From JAFARZ01 sp035651595 (lineage in GTDB: Bacteria > Actinomycetota > Actinomycetes > Streptosporangiales > Streptosporangiaceae), in contig DASRFJ010000180.1 of the NCBI GenBank assembly GCA_035651595.1, forward strand, positions 1 to 26,028: 26,028 bases of DNA, in the 5' to 3' direction. Made by a program: the position numbers and the translations under genes. Of the stretch, positions 7,341 to 14,821 are shown one piece after another. Positions within the stretch are counted from its first letter, which is position 1; every line of letters starts with the position of its first letter. The notes under the pieces were generated by a model, which did not search any database, was not told where the DNA came from, and saw nothing but the letters and a program-made list of their open reading frames with translations.

Positions 7341-8014
7341 GCTCGGTCACCTGCCGCTCCGCGCACGCCCAGCAACCGGTAGCCGGATCGCGCGGCCAGC
7401 CGGACCGTTGGCCAGCCTTGGCCGTCGAGCCAGGTCGCCAGCGAGTCCGCGCCCAGGTTCCGGCCGACGACCAGGCAGGCCCCGATGGCCCCGCCGGCAG
7501 AGCCGGCTGCGCTGGCCCCGCCGGCCTCGCTGGCAGGGCCGGCCTCGCTGACAGGGCTGCGTAGCCGGCCCAGCCAGGTCCGGAGCAGCTCGTGCAGCGC
7601 CTGCTTGCCGATCCGGATCGGGGGATTGGACCAGATCGCGTCCACCGCGGCCGGCAGGCTGGCGTCGTCCGGTGTGACGCATCGCACGTTCGCCAGGCCG
7701 GCCCGGTCCGCGTTCCTTGCGCACAGTTCAAGTGCCCGCTCGTTCACGTCCACCGCCCAGACCGTGGCGCCGGGGGAGCGGGCAGCGAGCACGCAAGCGA
7801 TCGGCCCGTACCCGCAGCCCAGGTCGATCACGTCGCCGGCCGGCGGCGGGGGCGGCGCCTGGTCGAGCAGCAGCCGGGTACCCGGGTCGAGCCGGCCCGG
7901 CGAGAACACCCCGGCGTCGGTTTCCAGCTCCAGGTAAAGGTCGGGCAGGATCACCCGGACCAGCCCCGGCCGGTGGGCCGCTTGCGGCTGAGCGGAGAAG
8001 TAGTGCTGGCTCAC
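7337..8014 (-). CDS. Class I SAM methyltransferase, small-domain (RsmC/MTS-like)
   Basis: The 225-residue protein begins SQHYFSAQP and carries motif I DVIDLGCGYGPIACVLA (residues 61-77), an acidic VDVNERALEL strand end, and SNPPIRIGK (129-137), the NPP motif of base-methylating RsmC/HemK-like enzymes. It is probably an rRNA or tRNA guanine N2-methyltransferase; the substrate is inferred. GTG 8014 forms a GTGA overlap with the DUF3817 gene, and the 3' end overlaps the TrmH gene the same way. A low-complexity Ser/Ala/Gly insertion at residues 153-178 (7480-7560) interrupts the fold between NPP and the final strands. Confidence 0.85.
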   Translation of the reverse strand: MSQHYFSAQPQAAHRPGLVRVILPDLYLELETDAGVFSPGRLDPGTRLLLDQAPPPPPAGDVIDLGCGYGPIACVLAARSPGATVWAVDVNERALELCARNADRAGLANVRCVTPDDASLPAAVDAIWSNPPIRIGKQALHELLRTWLGRLRSPVSEAGPASEAGGASAAGSAGGAIGACLVVGRNLGADSLATWLDGQGWPTVRLAARSGYRLLGVRGAAGDRA

Positions 8015-8376
8015 GGGCTCACGGTCTGGGCAACCTCGGCCGGCGACGCCAGCGCGGGGTCGATGAACCGGCGGGTCGCCCACCGCTCCACGATGAACGT
8101 CATCACCGGGATCGTGCCTGCCAGCAGCAGGAGCACCAGCGGCTTGTTCGCCAGCCGGAGCCGCCTGGCCAGCAGGTAGGCGACGACCAGGTAGACGATG
8201 TACAGGATCCCGTGGATCACGCCCACGTTGTTGGCTACCGCCGGCTTGCCGGCGACCTGGAGCGGGATGCCGACGAAGCACAGCACCATCAGCACCACGC
8301 CGGTCACGTAGGCCATCACCCGGTAGCGGAGCACCGCCGCCCGCAACGTGGAACCCGCTATCTCAGGCCGTGCCAC
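8011..8376 (-). CDS. DUF3817-family membrane protein
   Basis: This 121-residue protein has three or four membrane helices. The conserved block RYRVMAYVTGVVLMVLCF and the segment VGVIHGILYIVYLVVAYLLA are diagnostic of DUF3817, a small actinobacterial integral membrane family of unknown function. GTG 8376 lies within the 3' end of the upstream gene (19-bp overlap), so translation is probably coupled. A downstream 4-bp overlap joins it to the methyltransferase. Confidence 0.88.
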   Translation of the reverse strand: MARPEIAGSTLRAAVLRYRVMAYVTGVVLMVLCFVGIPLQVAGKPAVANNVGVIHGILYIVYLVVAYLLARRLRLANKPLVLLLLAGTIPVMTFIVERWATRRFIDPALASPAEVAQTVSP

Positions 8377-8789
8377 CTGCCGTGTCCTTTCACCTCGGAG
8401 TTGAGCTTGGCCAGATACGCGTTGTAGGCCGCGAGCTCGGGGTCATCGTCGTCAGCGTCCGGCGGGGGAGCCGCCATGCCCACCCCGGCCGGCAGCGCCG
8501 GCTCGCTGGTCCGCTCGGCATCTGGCCCGCCGCCACGCCGGATGCGGAACTCGTCCCTGATCGTGCGAGCCCAGAACACCACCGCGAACGCGGCGAACAG
8601 CGGCCACTCGAACGTGTAGGCCCAGCTGAGCCCGTTGCCCGCCAGGGCGCGATGCAGCTGCCAGTCGCCAAGCCACAGCATGCCCCAGCACGAGCCCACC
8701 ATGATCAGGTGCCACAACAGCCACCGGGGAGCGACCAGGAACCGCCACACCGGGGGTGCGGAGGCGGGGCTCTCTGCCGCTGACTCCAT
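8358..8789 (-). CDS. Small actinobacterial membrane protein (SURF1-like N-terminus)
   Basis: This 143-residue protein has two membrane helices (FLVAPRWLLWHLIMVGSCWG and a WPLFAAFAVVFWARTI stretch) with LGDWQLHRAL between them, a pattern shared with a conserved actinobacterial family often found next to DUF3817. Homologues are sometimes labelled as a glucitol-operon regulator, which looks unsupported. The C-terminal half is an acidic cytoplasmic tail ending ELAAYNAYLAKLNSEVKG, a conserved feature of this family. ATG 8789 is preceded by a TANNNT box 7 nt upstream, suggesting a leaderless mRNA. It is the first gene of the minus-strand run. Confidence 0.75.
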   Translation of the reverse strand: MESAAESPASAPPVWRFLVAPRWLLWHLIMVGSCWGMLWLGDWQLHRALAGNGLSWAYTFEWPLFAAFAVVFWARTIRDEFRIRRGGGPDAERTSEPALPAGVGMAAPPPDADDDDPELAAYNAYLAKLNSEVKGHGRWHGLR

Positions 8790-8796
8790 GTGATTG

Positions 8797-8802
8797 AGCG
8801 TA
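8797..8802 (-). promoter_or_regulatory. Leaderless -10 box for the 8789 gene
   Basis: TACGCT on the minus strand ends 7 nt before ATG 8789, the spacing expected when transcription starts at the start codon. No ribosome site lies between them. Confidence 0.45.
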
Positions 8803-8876
8803 GCGCTCGCCCGGAGTCATTAGCGCGCCCGGGATATACCCTTGGGGCGGGAATTCGCCGGTGAAAGGACAGCACG

Positions 8877-10040
8877 ATGGCCTGGATAGGGTTCGCGGCC
8901 GGCGTGTGCCTGCTGCTGCTAACCGGATCCAGCGTCATCAAGACCCTGCTGATCCCGCGGAACCTCAGCTCGCTGATCGGCACGTTCGTCGCACGCAGCG
9001 TGCTGTTCGCGTTCCGGCTGATGACGGTCCGCATCGAGAACCTGTACCGGCGGGAGCGAATCCTGTCGGCCGGCGCGCCCACCTTCCTTTTCGCCCTGCT
9101 GGTCGGCTGGCTCTGCAGCCTGTACCTGGGGTTCGCGCTCATGCTGCTGCCGTTCACCCGGGACGACATGCCGAATGCGTTCCGGCTGTCCGGCTCCTCG
9201 CTGTTCACCCTCGGCTTCGCGACGCCGGCCGGCGCCGCGCCGTATGGCATCGTGTTCGCCGCCGCGATCAGCGGCCTCGGCGTGATCGCGCTGATAATCG
9301 GCTACATGCCGACCATCTACTCCGCCTACAACCGGCGGGAGATCCTGGTGATCATGCTGGAGGCGCTGGCCGGCAAGCCGCCGTGGGGCCCGGAGGTGCT
9401 GGCCCGTCAGCAGCTCATCGGCAACGTCGAATACCTGGGGCGGGTGTACGAGCGGTGGACCGAGTGGGCGGCAGACATCTCGGAGAGCCACACCACCTAC
9501 CGGACGCTGATCTACTTCCGGTCCCGCTACGCGGAGAACGCCTGGCCACTGGCGCTGCTCGCGGTGCTGGACGCGGCCGCGCTGCACCTGGCGCTGTGCC
9601 CGGACTCCGCACCCGCCGAGGCCAGGCCGCTGCTGCGGGTCGGCTACATGGCGCTGCGTCAGATCGGCCGCACGCTGCGCGTGCCGGTGAACGACGACCC
9701 GCACCCAGACGATCCGCTGCGGCTGACCAGAGAGGACTTTGACGAAGCGGTGAAGCACATGGACGCGGCGGGCTGGGTGTTCGAGCGCAAACCGGACGAG
9801 GCGTGGCCGCACTTCCGTGGCTGGCGGGTGAACTACGAACTCGCCGCCGAGGGCATCGCCGCGCACCTCGACCTGCCGCAGGCCAAATGGTCCGGCCCCC
9901 GCGCCCGCCTCGGCCAAGCCCGCATGCCAGACCGCCCCGCCCACCGCGAACCGAAAGCCGCCGCTCAGCCCGCGGACACTCGCCCTCAGCCCGGGGATCG
10001 CCCCCTTCAGGGGGCCCCAGGGGTTTCAGGGGGCGGGTAG
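8877..10040 (+). CDS. Two-pore-helix channel-like membrane protein with degenerate filter
   Basis: The 387-residue protein has a first hydrophobic segment (about 1-22), a helix at 65-92, a re-entrant loop at 100-120 containing GSSLFTLGFATP (residues 106-117) and a third helix at 122-145, followed by a large cytoplasmic part with several helices. The loop resembles an ion-channel pore with the filter position reading TLGFAT instead of the potassium signature TVGYGD. Potassium selectivity is therefore doubtful. The cytoplasmic part is an actinobacterial extension I do not recognise. ATG 8877 has GAAAGGA 7 nt upstream. The last 45 residues are Pro/Arg/Gly-rich and run into G/C hairpins, so the natural end may once have been earlier. 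It lies 71 nt before the adenylate kinase gene. Confidence 0.7.
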   Translation: MAWIGFAAGVCLLLLTGSSVIKTLLIPRNLSSLIGTFVARSVLFAFRLMTVRIENLYRRERILSAGAPTFLFALLVGWLCSLYLGFALMLLPFTRDDMPNAFRLSGSSLFTLGFATPAGAAPYGIVFAAAISGLGVIALIIGYMPTIYSAYNRREILVIMLEALAGKPPWGPEVLARQQLIGNVEYLGRVYERWTEWAADISESHTTYRTLIYFRSRYAENAWPLALLAVLDAAALHLALCPDSAPAEARPLLRVGYMALRQIGRTLRVPVNDDPHPDDPLRLTREDFDEAVKHMDAAGWVFERKPDEAWPHFRGWRVNYELAAEGIAAHLDLPQAKWSGPRARLGQARMPDRPAHREPKAAAQPADTRPQPGDRPLQGAPGVSGGG

Positions 10041-10081
10041 CCCCCTGATCGCGGGGGGGTCACCGGGGGGGTCGTCCCCCC
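10000..10081 (+). repeat. Three consecutive G/C hairpins between channel and adk genes
   Basis: Hairpin 1 (10000-10015) has a 6-bp stem with loop TTCA. Hairpin 2 (10027-10047) has an 8-bp stem CAGGGGGC/GCCCCCTG, and its loop and stem contain the channel-gene stop TAG (10038-10040). Hairpin 3 (10066-10081) pairs six G with six C around TCGT. They could act as a terminator, a transcript-stabilising element or a target of a G-tract-binding factor. No T-run follows. Confidence 0.6.
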
Positions 10082-10111
10082 GGGGGAAATACTCCGGGAA
10101 ATAATCCCTAC

Positions 10112-10795
10112 ATGCGGAAGTACGTGATCATGGGGGTGCAGGGCAGCGGCAAGGGCACGCAGAGCCAGCTGCTGGCCGCCGACCTGGATCTGGTCCACAT
10201 CAGCGTCGGGGACATCTTCCGGTGGAACGTGCAGCGGCACACCAAGATGGGCGCGCAGGTCAGCCGCGTGATGGCGGCCGGCGAGCTGGTCGGCGACGAC
10301 CTGGTTGAGTCCGTGGTCGGCGACCGGCTGTCGCAGCATGACTGGAATTACGGGTTCATCATCGACGGCTTCCCGCGCAACGCGCGGCAGGCCGAGTTCT
10401 TCCTGGAGAGCTACGACATCGACGGCGTCATCCACCTGGACCTGCCGGACAGCGAGGTGCGCCGCCGGGTGCTGAACCGGCGGCTGTGCGCCGGGTGCGG
10501 CATGGACTACAACCTGATCGCGAACAGCCCCCAGGTGCCCGGCAACTGTGACGCCTGCGGGGGAGAGCTGGTGACCAGGGAGGACGACACCGAGGAGGCC
10601 CTCGCGGTCCGGCTCCGCGACTATCACGAGAAGACCAACCCGGTGCTGGACCTGTTCCGTCGCAAGGAGTACGTGGTCACGGTCGACGCCCGGCCGGCCG
10701 CCGACGTCGTCCAGAAGGACATCAGGCAGCGGCTCGCCCTGCCGCCCGCCAAGCCGGGCACTCAGCCGCAGCCGCCGGGACCGGCCGGTGCGTGA
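10112..10795 (+). CDS. adk: Adenylate kinase family, zinc-type LID
   Basis: The 227-residue protein has P-loop GVQGSGKGT at 8-16, NMP-binding GDIFRW, ELVGDDLVE, FIIDGFPRN near 82-90, and LID-adjacent REDDTEEALAVRLRDYHE near 156-172. The LID carries Cys126, Cys129, Cys146 and Cys149 (CAGC and CDAC), the zinc-binding arrangement of adenylate kinases. It converts AMP and ATP to two ADP. It lies away from secY-type ribosomal genes and shows a divergent NMP segment (WNVQRHTKMG), so it may be a second copy; that is inference. The last 17 residues are Pro-rich. The stop overlaps the start of the PRPP synthetase-like gene by 8 bp. Confidence 0.85.
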   Translation: MRKYVIMGVQGSGKGTQSQLLAADLDLVHISVGDIFRWNVQRHTKMGAQVSRVMAAGELVGDDLVESVVGDRLSQHDWNYGFIIDGFPRNARQAEFFLESYDIDGVIHLDLPDSEVRRRVLNRRLCAGCGMDYNLIANSPQVPGNCDACGGELVTREDDTEEALAVRLRDYHEKTNPVLDLFRRKEYVVTVDARPAADVVQKDIRQRLALPPAKPGTQPQPPGPAGA

Positions 10796-11723
10796 CATCG
10801 CGGTGTTCAGCGGCAGCGCCCACCAGGCGCTGGCCGCCGAGATCTGCATGTACCTGTCCGAGCCGAAGCGCCCGGTGCGGATCACCAGGTTCGCCAACGA
10901 CTGCCTCGAGGTGCAGCTCCAGTCCAACTGCCGGGAACGCGACGTCTTCCTGATCCAGCCGCTGGTCCCGCCCGTGCAGGAGCACCTGGTCGAGTTGCTG
11001 CTGATGGCCGACGCCGCCCGCGGCGCGTCCGCGGCCCGGGTGACCGCGGTCATGCCGCACTACGCGTACGCCAGGTCGGACAAGAAGGACGCGGCGCGGA
11101 TCTCGATCGGCGGCCGGCTGGTCGCGGACCTGCTGGTGACCGCCGGGGTGAACCGGGTGCTCACGCTCACGCTGCACTCGCCGCAGGTGCACGGGTTTTT
11201 CTCGGTGCCGGTCGATCACCTGCACGCGCTGCGTGAGCTGGCCACCTACTTCCGCGGCCGGGATCTGGCGAACACGGTCGTGGTGTCCCCGGACCTGGGC
11301 AACGCGAAGAGCGCCGCGGCGTTCGCGCGCCGCCTCGGCGTGCCGGTCGCGGCCGGCGCGAAGGAACGGTACAACGACTCGAAGGTATCCATCTCCGCGA
11401 TCATCGGCGACGTGGCCGGCAAGGACGTGATCGTGCTCGACGACGAGATCGCTCGCGGCACCACGGTGCTCGAACTGCTCGACCACCTCAGGGACCAGGG
11501 CGTCGGCGACATCAGCGTCGCCTGCACGCACGGGCTGTTCGCTGACGGTGCGCTGGACAAGCTGGCCGCGTTCGAGGACGTCACGGAGATCATCTGCTCG
11601 AACTCGGTGCCGGTACCCGCCGAGCACGCCAAGCTGCACGTGCTGTCGGTCGCCCCGGCGCTGGCCGAGGCGATCCGGCGCATCCACAACGGCGAGTCAG
11701 TCAGCGCCCTGTTTGATCATTGA
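10788..11723 (+). CDS. prs: Ribose-phosphate pyrophosphokinase (PRPP synthetase) family
   Basis: This 311-residue protein has the two-domain PRPP synthetase layout: MPHYAYARSDKKD (ATP-binding region, 89-101), LTLHSPQVHGFFSVPVDHL with catalytic His130, VVSPDLGNAKSA (166-176), and the PRPP loop VLDDEIARGTT (216-226). The loop and the Lys-Glu-Arg-Tyr segment (192-195) differ from canonical LVDDMIDTAGT and Lys-Arg-Arg forms, marking a divergent subfamily. The tail GESVSALF is typical. It probably makes PRPP and AMP from ribose-5-phosphate and ATP. GTG 10788 lies inside the end of adk. The 3' end overlaps the convergent S9 peptidase gene by 23 bp. Confidence 0.85.
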   Translation: MRDIAVFSGSAHQALAAEICMYLSEPKRPVRITRFANDCLEVQLQSNCRERDVFLIQPLVPPVQEHLVELLLMADAARGASAARVTAVMPHYAYARSDKKDAARISIGGRLVADLLVTAGVNRVLTLTLHSPQVHGFFSVPVDHLHALRELATYFRGRDLANTVVVSPDLGNAKSAAAFARRLGVPVAAGAKERYNDSKVSISAIIGDVAGKDVIVLDDEIARGTTVLELLDHLRDQGVGDISVACTHGLFADGALDKLAAFEDVTEIICSNSVPVPAEHAKLHVLSVAPALAEAIRRIHNGESVSALFDH

Positions 11724-13794
11724 CGGTACCGATGATCCAGGCGAGCACCAGGGCCTCTTCGCGCCAGGCGTCGTAGCGGCCGCTGCGGCCGGCGTGGCCG
11801 GCCTCCATCTCGGTCTTGAGCAGGAACGGGCCGCCGTTCGCGGTCGCCCGCATCCGGGCGATCCACTTGGCCGGCTCGTGGTAGCTGACCCTGGTGTCGT
11901 TGAGCGAGCCGAGCGCGAACACCGGCGGGTACCGGACCGGGGCGATGTTCTCGTACGGCGAGTACGACTTCATGTACGCGTACACGTCCGGGTCGTGCAG
12001 CGGGTCGCCCCACTCCTCCCACTCGGTGACGGTCAGCGGCAGCGTCGGGTCGAGGATCGTGTTGAGCGCGTCCACGAACGGCACGTGCGCGACGATGCCG
12101 GCGAACGCGTCCGGTGCGAGGTTGACGACCGCGCCCATCAGCAGCCCGCCCGCCGAACCGCCGCGGGCGACCAGCCGGTCCGCCGCCGTCCACCGCTCGC
12201 TGACCAGGTGCCTGGCGCAGGTCACGAAGTCGGTGAACGTGTTCTTCTTGTGCAGCAGCTTCCCGTCGGTGTACCAGGACCGCCCCATCTCGCCGCCACC
12301 GCGGATGTGCGCGATCGCGTACCCGAACCCGCGGTCGAGCAGGGACAGCCGGGGGATGGAGAAGTTCGGGTCGCGGGACAGCTCGTAGCTGCCGTACCCG
12401 TACAGCAGGAACGGCGCGGACCCGTCTCTAGGCGTGCCGCGCTTCACGACCAGCGAGATCGGCACCCGGGTGCCGTCGTCCGCGACGGCCCACTCCCGGT
12501 ACTGCTCGTAACCGGCCGGGTCGTAGGCGGGCTCGCCGGGCGGGGAGAGCACCGGCTGGCGCTTGAGCAGGGTCAGCTCACCGGTCGCCATGTCGCAGTC
12601 GTAGACCGAGTCCGGCGTGATCAGCGACGTGTAGTTGAGCCGGAGCCGGGTGGCGGCGAACTCGGGGTTGTTGCCCGGGCTGACCGTGTACACCGGCTCG
12701 GGGAACGCGACATCCCGCTCGCCGCCCGCGCTGAGGATCCTGAGCCCGGTGAGCCCGTCGCGGCGGAAATGCACCACGGTGAAGCTCTCGAACGCGTGCA
12801 CCGCCATCAGCCGGGTGCCGGCCTGATGCGGGATCAGCGGCGTCCAGTCCGTGGGGGAATCCACCGCGGCGGTCCCCAGCTCGAAGTCGGGGGCCTGGTC
12901 GTTGTGCAGGATCAGCAGGCGGTCGCCGGCGTCCTCGACGTTGTACTCGACGCCCTGCCGGCGCGGCGCGACCACGGTGAAGCCGGCCGTCGGCGTCGTG
13001 GCGTCCAGCAGCAGCCACTCGCTGGTCAGCACGCTTGCCGTGCGGATCAGCACGAATCGTTCGCTGCGGGTCAGGCTCACCCCGACCCAGAACCGCTCGT
13101 CCGCCTCCTCGAACACCGTCACGTCCTGCGCCGCCGGCGTGCCCACCCGGTGCCGCCACACCCGGAACGGCCGCCACGCCTCGTCGACCGTCACGTAGAA
13201 CAGGTACTCGCCGTCCGCGGACCACGCGCAGCCGTAGTACGTGCCGGGGATCTCGTCCGCCAGCATGGCGCCGGACGCCAGATCCTTGACCCGCAGGGTG
13301 AACCGCTCGTCGCCGGTGAAGTCCGTCGAATACGCCAGCCAGCGGCCGTCCGGGCTGAGCCGGAACGCGCCGAGCGCGAAGAAGTTCGCGCCGGCCGCCA
13401 GCTCGTTGCCGTCGAGCAGCACCTGCTCCCCGTCCAGCGGCACGCCGTCGGCGGCCATCGGCGGGATCACCTCGCCGGGCCGTACCTCACGGCGGCAGTG
13501 CACCTGGTACTGCTTGCCCTCGACCGTCCTGGTGTAGTGCCACCAGCCGCCGTTGCGGACCGGCACCGACAGGTCGGACTCCTGGGTCCGGGCCTTGATC
13601 TCGCCGAAGATCGTGTCGCTGAGCGGCTTGAGCTCACCGGTCAGCGCGTCGGTGTAGGCGTTCTCCGCCTTCAGGTACGCGATCGTCTCCGGGTCGTCCT
13701 TGTCGGTGAGCCACGCGTAGTCGTCGATGACCGTGTCCCCGTGGTGGGTCCGCTTGCTGGGCACTTTCCTGGCGACAGGCGGCTCAATGCTCAT
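11701..13794 (-). CDS. ptrB: S9 family oligopeptidase (protease II / oligopeptidase B)
   Basis: This 697-residue protein has an N-terminal beta-propeller (about 70-420) and a C-terminal alpha/beta-hydrolase domain. The catalytic triad is visible: Ser547 in GGSAGGLLMG, Asp633 in LNDTRVSYHEP, and His667 in GHAGRSGRYD. The segment YDPAGYEQYREWAVADDGTR marks the domain boundary. This is oligopeptidase B, a cytoplasmic enzyme cutting after Arg/Lys in short peptides. ATG 13794 gives the family start (PPVARKVPSKRTHHGD). No ribosome site precedes it; TAGACT 8 nt upstream suggests a leaderless mRNA. Its start codon and that of CorA are separated by only 5 bp. The 3' end overlaps the PRPP synthetase gene. 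Confidence 0.92.
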   Translation of the reverse strand: MSIEPPVARKVPSKRTHHGDTVIDDYAWLTDKDDPETIAYLKAENAYTDALTGELKPLSDTIFGEIKARTQESDLSVPVRNGGWWHYTRTVEGKQYQVHCRREVRPGEVIPPMAADGVPLDGEQVLLDGNELAAGANFFALGAFRLSPDGRWLAYSTDFTGDERFTLRVKDLASGAMLADEIPGTYYGCAWSADGEYLFYVTVDEAWRPFRVWRHRVGTPAAQDVTVFEEADERFWVGVSLTRSERFVLIRTASVLTSEWLLLDATTPTAGFTVVAPRRQGVEYNVEDAGDRLLILHNDQAPDFELGTAAVDSPTDWTPLIPHQAGTRLMAVHAFESFTVVHFRRDGLTGLRILSAGGERDVAFPEPVYTVSPGNNPEFAATRLRLNYTSLITPDSVYDCDMATGELTLLKRQPVLSPPGEPAYDPAGYEQYREWAVADDGTRVPISLVVKRGTPRDGSAPFLLYGYGSYELSRDPNFSIPRLSLLDRGFGYAIAHIRGGGEMGRSWYTDGKLLHKKNTFTDFVTCARHLVSERWTAADRLVARGGSAGGLLMGAVVNLAPDAFAGIVAHVPFVDALNTILDPTLPLTVTEWEEWGDPLHDPDVYAYMKSYSPYENIAPVRYPPVFALGSLNDTRVSYHEPAKWIARMRATANGGPFLLKTEMEAGHAGRSGRYDAWREEALVLAWIIGTVNDQTGR

Positions 13795-13799
13795 GTCGG

Positions 13800-14795
13800 A
13801 TGAGTCTAGATGGCAGCATGGCCAGCGTGGACGGACACCTGCTCACAACAGACGGCGGCCAGACCGATCAGCCCAGCCGGGAGGCGATCGCCGCGGCGGC
13901 GCAGGATCAGCGCGTGCTGTGGCTGGATCTGGCCAGCTCAGGGCCCGACACCATCGCGGTGCTGCGCGACGTGTTCGGCTTCCATCCGCTGGCGATCGAG
14001 GGCGTGGCGCGCTTCGGCCAGCGGCCCAAGATCGAGGACTACGACGACTTCGTCTACATCGTGGCCTACGGCGGCCCCGTCGCGGATGGCGGCCACCTGA
14101 TGGAAGTGCACTGCTTCTACTCCGAGCACTACCTGGTCACCGTGCACCAGTGCGTGCTGCCCGCGATCAGCGACAGCTGCGACGCGATCCGGCGGCACCA
14201 TCCGATCGGGCCGCCGCACCCCATCACCGCGCTCTACCACGTGCTGGACGCCCTGACGGACAGCATGTTTCCCTACCTGACGGCGTTTGATGACCGTATC
14301 GACGCGCTCCAGGACGAGATCTATATCAGGCCGAACGACAAGCAGCTCTCCGACATGTTCGGCATGAAACGTGAGCTGGTGGAGGCGCGCCGCCTGGTCA
14401 CTCCGGAGCGCGACATGCTCTCCTCGCTGCTGGCCGGCAGCGTCGAGCTACCCAGGATGACCGCCGAGAAGGAGAAGTACTTCCGCGACCTGTACGACCA
14501 CCTGATCCGGATCAGCGACCTGGTGGACAGCTACCGGGACCTGCTCAGCAGCTCGATGGACGCTTACCTGTCCATCGTGTCCAACCGGCTCAACGTGGTG
14601 ATGAAGCAGCTCACGATCATCGCCACGGTGTTCTTGCCACTGTCGTTCCTGACCGGGTTCTTCGGCCAGAACTTCGCCTGGATGGTGCAGCGGCTCGGCT
14701 CCCTGGACGTTTTCCTCATCCTCGGAGTCGGCACGGAAATCCTCGCGGTCGCCGGCCTGTTCTGGCTGTTCCGCCGGCGCGGATGGCTCCGGTAA
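13800..14795 (+). CDS. corA: CorA-family divalent cation transporter
   Basis: The 331-residue protein has a long cytoplasmic N-terminal domain and two C-terminal membrane helices. Before the pore loop it has YLSIVSNRLNVVMKQLT and then FLTGFFGQNFAWM, where the CorA signature Gly-Met-Asn reads Gly-Gln-Asn (289-291), a variant common in actinobacteria. It ends RRRGWLR. CorA proteins take up magnesium or other divalent metals such as Co, Ni, Mn or Zn; the metal cannot be read. The start may be ATG 13800 or ATG 13818, and neither has a clear ribosome site. The DyP gene begins 26 nt after the stop, so CorA, DyP and encapsulin appear to share a transcript. Confidence 0.88.
   Translation: MSLDGSMASVDGHLLTTDGGQTDQPSREAIAAAAQDQRVLWLDLASSGPDTIAVLRDVFGFHPLAIEGVARFGQRPKIEDYDDFVYIVAYGGPVADGGHLMEVHCFYSEHYLVTVHQCVLPAISDSCDAIRRHHPIGPPHPITALYHVLDALTDSMFPYLTAFDDRIDALQDEIYIRPNDKQLSDMFGMKRELVEARRLVTPERDMLSSLLAGSVELPRMTAEKEKYFRDLYDHLIRISDLVDSYRDLLSSSMDAYLSIVSNRLNVVMKQLTIIATVFLPLSFLTGFFGQNFAWMVQRLGSLDVFLILGVGTEILAVAGLFWLFRRRGWLR
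13803..13808 (-). promoter_or_regulatory. Leaderless -10 box for the S9 peptidase gene
   Basis: TAGACT on the minus strand ends 8 nt before ATG 13794. It lies inside the first codons of corA on the opposite strand, so the two genes share promoter DNA. Confidence 0.45.
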
Positions 14796-14821
14796 AAAGC
14801 CCTGTGCGAGACTTGGGGCTC

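Noticed and set aside
8877..10040. Clear potassium channel
   Set aside because: The filter TLGFAT lacks the TVGYG sequence, so potassium selectivity cannot be claimed.
10788..11723. PRPP synthetase-like gene as part of an NAD-restoring phage defence counter-system
   Set aside because: The partner transferase is absent and the gene matches ordinary actinobacterial PRPP synthetases in length and motif order.
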